Assembly: GCA_025354065.1 (NCBI GenBank) | Contig: JANXNM010000258.1 | Coordinates: 1 to 19,783 of the forward strand | DNA from: Synechococcales cyanobacterium 340R_concoct_173_sub | GTDB taxonomy: Bacteria; Cyanobacteriota; Cyanobacteriia; Leptolyngbyales; Leptolyngbyaceae | Length of the DNA: 19,783 nt | Direction of reading: 5' to 3' | Part shown: one piece after another, positions 14,223 through 19,783 of the stretch | Position numbering within the stretch: the stretch's first letter is position 1 | Layout of the letters: the number at the start of each line of letters is the position of its first letter | Made by a program: the position numbers and the translations under genes | The notes under the pieces: model-generated | The model's input: only the letters and a program-made list of their open reading frames with translations | Database searches by the model: none | Told to the model about the DNA's origin: nothing

Positions 14223-15206
14223 ATGCTTTTGATTGCTGGACTTTTAGCCTTTTATTTAGCCTGGAATTTAGGCGCAAATGATGTTGCTAATTCTATGGCG
14301 ACTTCTGTTGGATCTAAGGCTGTGAGCATGGGCCAAGCATTAACAATAGCGGCTATTTTAGAATTTTCTGGTGCTGTATTGTTTGGCCAAACGGTATCTC
14401 AAAAACTCGCAACAGGCGTGATTGACGTGAATCAATTTGCGGCTATGCCGGATCGGTTTGTCTTAGGAATGTTGGCGGTATTGTTGGCCTCGGGATTATG
14501 GATGAATCTTGCAACCTGGTTTGGTTTACCTGCGTCGTCCTCTCATGCTGTGGTGGGTGCGATCGCTGGATTTGGGCTGGTGAGTTTGGGGGTTGGAGCG
14601 GTGCAATGGTCGAGTTTGGGCTGGATTTCACTAGCGTGGATTTTGACCCCGTTGCTGAGTGGGGCGATCGCGGCATTCTTATATTTCTTGGTTCTTAAAC
14701 TACCGGACACGATTCCCTTCAATCAATTACAAGTCTTGAGTGCTTGTGGAGTGGCGTTTGCTCATGGATCGAATGATGTGGGCAATGCGATCGCGCCCTT
14801 TGCGGCTATTTTGGCGGTGATTAAAACAGGCGAAATTCCGATTAGTAACTTGCCGATTCCGCTGTGGGTGCTGGCGATCGGTGGATTGGGCCTTGTAGGT
14901 GGATTAGCGGTGTGGGGAAAAAAAGTGATTGTAACAGTGGGGGAGGGATTAATTGCGCTAGAACCGAAAGGGGGATTTTGTGCGGAGTTATCCACGGCCA
15001 TTGCTGTTTTGTTCGCAACATTTGGGGGATTACCTGTCTCAACATCTCATGCGTTAGTCGGGGCTGTGGTTGGGATTGGGCTGGTGCAGGGCGAGGTTAA
15101 GTGGGAAAAGGTAAACGCTATTGGTCTTACTTGGCTGCTGACCATTCCGATAACGATCGGGCTTTCGGCGGGGTTGAATTGGATCATCTTGCACTGGGCG
15201 CGATAG
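14223..15206 (+). CDS. pit: PiT-family inorganic phosphate transporter
   Basis: This 327-residue inner-membrane permease belongs to the low-affinity PiT family (Pi uptake coupled to a cation gradient). The internal duplication typical of the family is clear. GANDVANSMATSVGSK (17-32) in the first half matches GSNDVGNAIAPFAA (182-195) in the second. The SSSHAVVGA segment (106-114) is matched by STSHALVGAVVG further on. Nine to ten hydrophobic helices are visible. The length is at the short end for PiT, as in many bacteria without the large central loop. ATG 14223 opens directly into the first helix (MLLIAGLLAFYLAWNLGAND). It follows the Crp/Fnr gene closely, which suggests possible linked control. 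No PhoU-like gene precedes it, unlike many pit operons. Confidence 0.93.
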   Translation: MLLIAGLLAFYLAWNLGANDVANSMATSVGSKAVSMGQALTIAAILEFSGAVLFGQTVSQKLATGVIDVNQFAAMPDRFVLGMLAVLLASGLWMNLATWFGLPASSSHAVVGAIAGFGLVSLGVGAVQWSSLGWISLAWILTPLLSGAIAAFLYFLVLKLPDTIPFNQLQVLSACGVAFAHGSNDVGNAIAPFAAILAVIKTGEIPISNLPIPLWVLAIGGLGLVGGLAVWGKKVIVTVGEGLIALEPKGGFCAELSTAIAVLFATFGGLPVSTSHALVGAVVGIGLVQGEVKWEKVNAIGLTWLLTIPITIGLSAGLNWIILHWAR

Positions 15207-15253
15207 CATAGAGACGGTTAAAAGTCGCTATTGGTGTCGGAGATCCCTGATTT

Positions 15254-16831
15254 ATGCATCTTGTCGCAGGAACACCCTTAAAAAATGGTCAGTACATTCT
15301 GAACCATATCCTCGATCAACAGGGCATTGGCTGGACCTATCGCGCCACTCAAATGGATGATAATCAAACCGTATTGATTAAAACACTGAACCCCACGCTA
15401 CGATCGCATCCGCAGTTTGGTCAGATTTGTCAAGATTTTATAGCGCGTTCCCATGATTTAGCCGATCTGCGGCACTCCTCATTGGTGAAAGTATTTGATA
15501 TTTTTCAAGATCAAGATATGCCCTTTGTGGTGATGGAATATCTGCAAGGTATTTCCCTAAACGACTGGATGAACGATCGGCCCCGCAGTGAGACTGAGGT
15601 GATTCAATTCCTCAGGCAAATGACTCAAGTGCTGAATTATCTACAGCAGTACAATTATTATCATGGCAATCTGAAACCCGGCAATATTATTTTTCGCAAT
15701 CACCCTGAATCCAAGTCTGAATCCAAGTCTGAATCCAAATCCACGCCTTCGACGCTGGTGTTAGTCGGGTTTGCGCCTAGCTTTGTACTGTGTGAGATGA
15801 TCGCCAAACGTAACCCCTATAGCGCTCCTGAACTCCGAACTGGAATGGTCAGCGACCAGTCCGATCTTTACAGTCTTTCAGGGCTTTTGTACTATTGTCT
15901 GACGCAGCATCCGCCATTAGACGGGGAATCCGAATCCGATCGGTTGCCGCTGTTATCACTATTAAAACCGGGTGCCCAACGGTTATTACGATCGGCAACT
16001 CACCTCAACCCAACCGATCGGCCCACAAGCCCGGATCTATGGCTCGCACAACTGAGCAAATCTCAGACTGCTGTGCCCAAGAGTTCTCCGGTGACCCAAA
16101 TTCAAGCAATGATCGTACCCCCATTCCTACGATCGCCGTCCGCTATGCCCGCCAGCACCCAAATCCAACAAGCTCAAACCTCGATTCAATCGCCAATTCA
16201 GAACACCGCAATCCAGACAAATCAGAACACTGTAATCCAGACAAATCAGGAGTCGCCTCGACTTGTTCCCCGCGATCGCCCTGGAGCCGCGCTTCCCGAA
16301 AATCTGCCGCGTTACCGAACAATGCCCTTAATGCCACTCAATACATCCAATTTAGATCAGGATTTTGCGGAGTCTATGACATCGGGTCAGGCCTCAATGA
16401 AACGATTGCCGTTGTCAGAACAATCCTACGCTCGAGCTAAATACATCAAACCGGGAAGTTCACTATTTTTACCCAAATTACGGACGGTTCAAATTATTGG
16501 GGCGATCGGAGCCATATTAGGGTTAATCTTCGGCTTAGTCCTAAGATTTCAAGCCTCCCAGCGACCTGGCGCAAGTTTCTTTCACACTGGGCAATCCTTT
16601 CCTCCACGGGAATGGAAGGGTACGACTTCGCCAAATGAAACCAACAATAATGTTTTTGTAGAACCGGGTAACGCACCGATCTCTCCTGAATGGGCTGCAC
16701 CTCAGACTGCACCGGGCAATCCTCCTGTCGAACCTACTTTCAAACCTGCGGCTAAATTTCCAACTCGTGCCGAACCCTTTAGCAAGGACGACGCGATCGT
16801 CCCTGCCAATAAACGCCCAAAATCACCTTAA
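15254..16831 (+). CDS. membrane-anchored Ser/Thr protein kinase-like pseudokinase
   Basis: This 525-residue protein has a Hanks-type kinase fold at 14-270. A worn Gly-rich loop DQQGIGWTY (21-29) and Lys43 in VLIKTL are present, and the hinge is VVMEYLQG. The HRD loop reads HGNLKPGNII (137-146), so the catalytic Asp is Asn. The DFG motif reads VGF (171-173), so the metal-binding Asp is lost. The alpha-C Glu also seems missing. NPYSAPE and SDLYSLS are retained, so the fold is kept. Residues 271-410 are Gln/Pro/Ser-rich, with one transmembrane helix at 412-431 and a Pro-rich tail. Catalysis is unlikely; ATP binding, scaffolding or peptidoglycan sensing are options. Tandem duplications lie in the kinase domain and linker. 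It follows the PiT gene by 47 bp. Confidence 0.88.
   Translation: MHLVAGTPLKNGQYILNHILDQQGIGWTYRATQMDDNQTVLIKTLNPTLRSHPQFGQICQDFIARSHDLADLRHSSLVKVFDIFQDQDMPFVVMEYLQGISLNDWMNDRPRSETEVIQFLRQMTQVLNYLQQYNYYHGNLKPGNIIFRNHPESKSESKSESKSTPSTLVLVGFAPSFVLCEMIAKRNPYSAPELRTGMVSDQSDLYSLSGLLYYCLTQHPPLDGESESDRLPLLSLLKPGAQRLLRSATHLNPTDRPTSPDLWLAQLSKSQTAVPKSSPVTQIQAMIVPPFLRSPSAMPASTQIQQAQTSIQSPIQNTAIQTNQNTVIQTNQESPRLVPRDRPGAALPENLPRYRTMPLMPLNTSNLDQDFAESMTSGQASMKRLPLSEQSYARAKYIKPGSSLFLPKLRTVQIIGAIGAILGLIFGLVLRFQASQRPGASFFHTGQSFPPREWKGTTSPNETNNNVFVEPGNAPISPEWAAPQTAPGNPPVEPTFKPAAKFPTRAEPFSKDDAIVPANKRPKSP
15706..15741. repeat. 12-bp unit repeated three times inside the pseudokinase gene
   Basis: TGAATCCAAGTC is present three times in a row (third copy with one change). 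It encodes the ESKSESKSESKS stretch (residues 152-163) inserted between the HGN loop and the VGF motif, in the part of a kinase that normally forms the short strands leading to the DFG motif. Confidence 0.75.
16199..16246. repeat. 24-bp tandem duplication in the pseudokinase linker
   Basis: Two 24-bp units (16199-16222, 16223-16246) differ at two positions. They encode QNTAIQTN and QNTVIQTN in the disordered linker between the kinase fold and the membrane helix. Confidence 0.75.
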
Positions 16832-16875
16832 TGTCCTGAAATCTCCAATACTCGTTTGTAAAATGTTACACAAGT

Positions 16876-16881
16876 TATACT
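16876..16881 (+). promoter_or_regulatory. possible -10 element upstream of the DUF6825 gene
   Basis: TATACT lies 41 bp before the ATG at 16922 in an A/T-rich stretch of the 90-bp gap after the pseudokinase gene. No good -35 hexamer is present at 16-18 bp (nearest TTGTAA at 16856, 14 bp away), so this is tentative. Confidence 0.3.
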
Positions 16882-16921
16882 AATTACAAATCTATCCAAT
16901 ACCCGGACAGCCAACGCCGCC

Positions 16922-17272
16922 ATGACAACTTCTTGGAACAAAACATTGATTTTCGGACGCGTCGCTGCTGAAATCTTGACAGAAAAAGCCAACCAAGCCG
17001 CTACAGAACTACTGAGTGAACTGGGTAAGCTAGATGCAGAGCGCCGTGAGGCAATGCGGGAGTTCATTGATGAGGTGAATATCCGGGCCAATACAGTTCA
17101 ATCCAATACGGTTCAATCCAACACTACTCAGTCCGACGTTGCTCAGTCCAATACTGCTCAGAGCCGCAATAGTCCAAGCGAATCTGATCTCCAAGCCACG
17201 ATCGATGACCTTCGGGCCGAAATCGCCGCCACTCGCAATGAACTTCAGCGTTATCGCAATGCTCAGCCTTAG
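16922..17272 (+). CDS. DUF6825 family protein, cyanobacterial/plastid conserved
   Basis: This 116-residue protein has a conserved N-terminal half. LIFGRVAAEILTEKANQA (9-26) is followed by TELLSELGKLDAERREAMREF (28-48) and DEVNIRA. That pattern (FxGRxxAE...LSELGKxDAExRExxRxFxxEV) matches what I know of the DUF6825 family found in cyanobacteria and plants; its function is not established. Five degenerate pentapeptide units (NTVQS, NTVQS, NTTQS, DVAQS, NTAQS; residues 57-81) form a flexible linker. A C-terminal helix follows (about 88-113, LQATIDDLRAEIAATRNELQR) that could be a coiled coil. There is no signal peptide or membrane segment. The ABC1-type kinase starts 34 bp downstream, so the two may be co-transcribed. 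Confidence 0.75.
   Translation: MTTSWNKTLIFGRVAAEILTEKANQAATELLSELGKLDAERREAMREFIDEVNIRANTVQSNTVQSNTTQSDVAQSNTAQSRNSPSESDLQATIDDLRAEIAATRNELQRYRNAQP
17090..17164. repeat. five 15-bp tandem repeats in the DUF6825 gene
   Basis: Units begin AATACAGTTCAATCC, AATACGGTTCAATCC, AACACTACTCAGTCC, GACGTTGCTCAGTCC and AATACTGCTCAGAGC. The first two differ at one base; later ones have drifted. They encode the NT(V/T/A)QS pentapeptide linker between the conserved head and the C-terminal helix. Confidence 0.8.
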
Positions 17273-17306
17273 TTTCTCGATTCCTCCACGTTTTTTTGAT
17301 GCCCCC

Positions 17307-18998
17307 ATGGTCCATTCCACATCCGATGATCGGTCCTATCGCTGGAACCGAGAAAATTACTCAAAACAACGACGGTTCGTGGACATCTGGTCATTTGTAC
17401 TGCGATTGTCGTTTGAACGATGGCGCTTTAACAAAGCTTGGAGCTACCCCAGTGGCATCACTGATGAGGCCAAGGCTAGCCGTCGTCGCAAGATTGCTGT
17501 GGATGTCCGGGAAACTCTTTTAGAGCTAGGCCCAACCTTCATTAAAGTCGGTCAGTTATTTTCGACCCGAGCGGATCTGTTCCCCTCAGAATTCGTTGAT
17601 GAACTATCGAAACTTCAAGACCAAGTTCCGGCCTTCAGTTATGACCAAGTGGTCCCTATAGTTGAAGCGGATTTAGGCAAACCTATCGACGTTTTATATC
17701 GTCATTTTGACCCCATACCGTTGGCTGCTGCCAGTTTGGGACAAGTTCACCGCGCTCAGTTGGTAACGGGCGAAGAAGTGGTGGTGAAGGTTCAGCGTCC
17801 GGGATTGAAGAAGCTATTTACGATCGATTTAGAAATTCTGAAGGGCATTACTCGTTATTTTCAAAATCATCCCGACTGGGGCCAAGGCCGCGACTGGATG
17901 GGCATTTATGATGAATGCTGCAAGATTTTGTGGGAAGAAATTGATTATCTGAATGAAGGCCGTAACGCGGATCTATTTCGTCGTAACTTTCGTGATGAAT
18001 CCTGGGTCAAGGTGCCTCGGGTCTATTGGCGCTATGCATCCCCTCGGACCTTAACGCTAGAATATCTTCCCGGTATTAAAATCAGCCATTATGAGGCGAT
18101 CGAAGCGGCAGGGCTGGATCGCAAAAACATCGCTAAACTCAGTGCGCAAGCCTATCTTCAACAGATTTTAGAGGGTGGGTTTTTCCATGCCGACCCCCAT
18201 CCCGGCAACTTGGCCGTTAGTCCTGAAGGCGGGCTAATTTTCTATGACTTTGGCATGATGGGTCAGGTGAAAAGCTTGACCCGTGAAAAGTTGATGGGGA
18301 CGTTCTTCGGTATTGCTCAAAAAGATGCCGATCGGGTAATTAAGTCCCTAGTCGAATTAGGCGCGTTGACCCCAACCTCGGATCTCGGTGCAGTGCGGCG
18401 ATCGGTGCAGTTCATGCTCGACAACTTCATGGACAAACCCTTTGAATCACAGTCGATCGGAGCCATTAGTGACGATTTGTACGAGATTGCTTATGGTCAG
18501 CCGTTTCGATTCCCGGCTACGTTTACCTTCGTTATGCGCGCATTTTCGACCTTGGAAGGGGTTGGACGCGGACTTGATCCAGACTTTAACTTTATGGAGG
18601 TCGCAAAGCCTTTTGCGATGAAGCTCATGTCAAATGAAAATCCATCTGGAAATTCGGGCAGTCTATTCGATGAACTTAGTCGTCAAGCCATGCAGGTTAG
18701 TAATTCGGCCTTTGGGTTGCCCCGTCGGGTTGAAGATACGCTGGATAAACTTGAACGAGGAGATATAAAAGTTCGGGTCCAGTCCAGTGAAACTGATCGG
18801 CTACTGCGTAAGCTCAGTGGCGTTAATCTCGGTATCAATTACACGTTGCTAGTCTGTACATTTACCTTATCTGCGACTATTTTGCTGGTTAATCAGTTGT
18901 ATTGGGTTGCGATCGTTGTTTCACTGCTAGCGCTTTCTTCGGCTATTATTCTATTTCGTCAACTGATTAAGGTCGATCGGCTCGATCGGTTGCCGTAA
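17307..18998 (+). CDS. ABC1/AarF/UbiB-family atypical kinase
   Basis: This 563-residue protein belongs to the ABC1 (ADCK/UbiB) family. In cyanobacteria and plastids these proteins act in prenylquinone and tocopherol metabolism and in stress responses at membranes. The family motifs are complete: KVGQ (80-83) in the N-terminal extension, the Ala-rich loop AAASLGQ (140-146) that replaces the Gly loop, VVVKVQRPG with Lys161, HADPHPGN (294-301) and DFG (314-316). Two C-terminal membrane helices lie at about 510-555. The open frame runs back to 17139 within the DUF6825 gene, but I choose ATG 17307, since MVHSTSDDRSYRWNRENYS gives a normal family length. Ribosome-site support is weak. It lies between DUF6825 and the PP2C gene with short gaps. 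Confidence 0.93.
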   Translation: MVHSTSDDRSYRWNRENYSKQRRFVDIWSFVLRLSFERWRFNKAWSYPSGITDEAKASRRRKIAVDVRETLLELGPTFIKVGQLFSTRADLFPSEFVDELSKLQDQVPAFSYDQVVPIVEADLGKPIDVLYRHFDPIPLAAASLGQVHRAQLVTGEEVVVKVQRPGLKKLFTIDLEILKGITRYFQNHPDWGQGRDWMGIYDECCKILWEEIDYLNEGRNADLFRRNFRDESWVKVPRVYWRYASPRTLTLEYLPGIKISHYEAIEAAGLDRKNIAKLSAQAYLQQILEGGFFHADPHPGNLAVSPEGGLIFYDFGMMGQVKSLTREKLMGTFFGIAQKDADRVIKSLVELGALTPTSDLGAVRRSVQFMLDNFMDKPFESQSIGAISDDLYEIAYGQPFRFPATFTFVMRAFSTLEGVGRGLDPDFNFMEVAKPFAMKLMSNENPSGNSGSLFDELSRQAMQVSNSAFGLPRRVEDTLDKLERGDIKVRVQSSETDRLLRKLSGVNLGINYTLLVCTFTLSATILLVNQLYWVAIVVSLLALSSAIILFRQLIKVDRLDRLP

Positions 18999-19055
18999 GT
19001 CTGCCGTAACTTCAAGCTCTTACGCCTTTTTGACTTTTACAGGTTCGCTCCCTCC

Positions 19056-19783
19056 ATGAAACATTTCTACGCTGGTACAACTGATCCCGGCTTGGTTCGA
19101 TCGGTTAACCAAGATGCCTACTACATCGACCCCGTTGGCCGATTTTTTATGGTGGCAGACGGAATGGGCGGGCACGCGGGTGGACAGGAGGCTAGTCGGT
19201 TGGCAATAGAGGCAATGTATGCCCATTTTGAGCGATTTTGGGAGGCGGAGGATAGTTCCCATGATTTGCTAGAGCAGTCTTTTCTCAAGGCAAATCAGGC
19301 GATTGTTCAAGATCAAAAAGCACATCCAGAACGTCAAGATATGGGAACAACGGCGGTTGCAATGTTACTTCGTCAAGATCAAGTTTGGTGCGCCCATGTT
19401 GGGGATTCACGATTATATCGTTTACGAGGCGCTAAGCTCGATCGGTTGACCCAAGATCACACTTGGATTGCACGGGCGGTTGAAGCGGGGGCATTGACTC
19501 CAGATCAAGCTCGTGTTCATCCAATGCGACATGTGTTAGCCCAATGTTTAGGGCGTGAGGAAGGGTGTGAAATTGAAATTCAGCACGTTGAAGGACGGGG
19601 CGGCGACAGATTTATGTTGTGCAGTGATGGACTGACTGAAGAATTAACGGATCTCCTGATTGCAAACCATCTTAAATCCATTCGATCTTGTGATATGGCT
19701 GCATCGTCGTTAGTGCATTCTGCCAAAGAACATGGTGGACGAGATAATATTACTGTCATCATCGTAGCTATTGATCCAAGTGC
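19056..19783 (+). CDS. PP2C-type Ser/Thr protein phosphatase, 3' end outside window
   Basis: The frame runs from ATG 19056 to the right edge with no stop (242 codons), so only the last few residues are probably missing. It is a minimal bacterial PP2C/Stp1-type, metal-dependent phosphatase. Motifs include SVNQDAYY (Asp20), MVADGMGGHAGG (Asp35), MGTTAVAM, VGDSRLYRLRG (114-125 region), the flap with DHTWIARAVEAG, CSDGLTEEL (Asp191) and GGRDNITVI (Asp230). All metal-binding Asp residues are intact, so it should be active. It lies 57 bp after the ABC1-type gene and may share its transcript. Such phosphatases usually oppose Hanks-type Ser/Thr kinases; the only such kinase-like protein in this window is the pseudokinase at 15254-16831. 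Confidence 0.95.
   Translation, partial: MKHFYAGTTDPGLVRSVNQDAYYIDPVGRFFMVADGMGGHAGGQEASRLAIEAMYAHFERFWEAEDSSHDLLEQSFLKANQAIVQDQKAHPERQDMGTTAVAMLLRQDQVWCAHVGDSRLYRLRGAKLDRLTQDHTWIARAVEAGALTPDQARVHPMRHVLAQCLGREEGCEIEIQHVEGRGGDRFMLCSDGLTEELTDLLIANHLKSIRSCDMAASSLVHSAKEHGGRDNITVIIVAIDPS

Noticed and set aside
16199..16246. CRISPR-like repeat
   Set aside because: Only two adjacent 24-bp units without spacers, in frame inside a gene; it is a tandem duplication.
15895..16440. 181-codon frame overlapping the pseudokinase gene
   Set aside because: Off-frame shadow of the low-complexity linker, rich in Ser/Pro/Arg from frame shift; no start signal.
17139..17306. Upstream extension of the ABC1-type kinase to 619 residues
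   Set aside because: The added 56 codons overlap the DUF6825 gene in another frame and do not look like an ABC1 N-terminus; ATG 17307 gives a normal length.

Overview
This window looks like chromosome of a cyanobacterium. The palindrome CGATCG is scattered at very high density, inside and between genes, and at least eight full HIP1 octamers (GCGATCGC) can be read. Several families are typical of cyanobacteria: an Rcp1-type response regulator, a Sycrp1-like Crp/Fnr regulator, a DUF6825 protein, an ABC1/AarF kinase and a GTG-started coiled-coil protein of a cyanobacterial type. I saw no rRNA, tRNA, CRISPR array, integrase or intact insertion sequence.

Layout. Bases 1-1692 hold the 3' part of a DUF6625 glycosyltransferase-like gene converging on birA (minus). 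Bases 1693-2437 are mostly gene-poor, with two tiny unrecognised ORFs and the C-terminal remnant of a histidine kinase. Bases 2441-5766 are a two-component block on the plus strand: a CHASE3 sensor kinase, an Rcp1-like single-domain regulator and a receiver-kinase hybrid. Together they could form a phosphorelay. A long imperfect inverted repeat at about 5838-5919 separates this block from a convergent cytoplasmic GH13 alpha-amylase (5957-7435, minus). Bases 7685-10087 hold a small acidic protein, an ImmA/IrrE-like protein with an altered zinc motif (HExxE) and a divergent exported ChaN-type protein. Two copies of the palindrome TGACA-N4-TGTCA bracket this part.

Bases 10126-13245 (minus) carry pgsA (phospholipid synthesis), a polyprenyl-phosphate sugar transferase (surface polysaccharide) and a coiled-coil protein with an acidic disordered tail. 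From 13492 to the right edge everything is on the plus strand: a Crp/Fnr regulator, a PiT phosphate permease, a membrane-anchored Ser/Thr pseudokinase, a DUF6825 protein, an ABC1/UbiB-family kinase and a PP2C phosphatase that runs off the window.

The points most worth attention are: the Hanks-type protein that has lost both the HRD and DFG aspartates but lies close to a PP2C phosphatase; the ImmA/IrrE-like protein with HExxE and flanking palindromes; the kinase remnant just upstream of an intact kinase; and a recurring pattern of short tandem duplications (12-24 bp), mostly in disordered protein segments and intergenic DNA. Most other genes are ordinary housekeeping or signalling genes.
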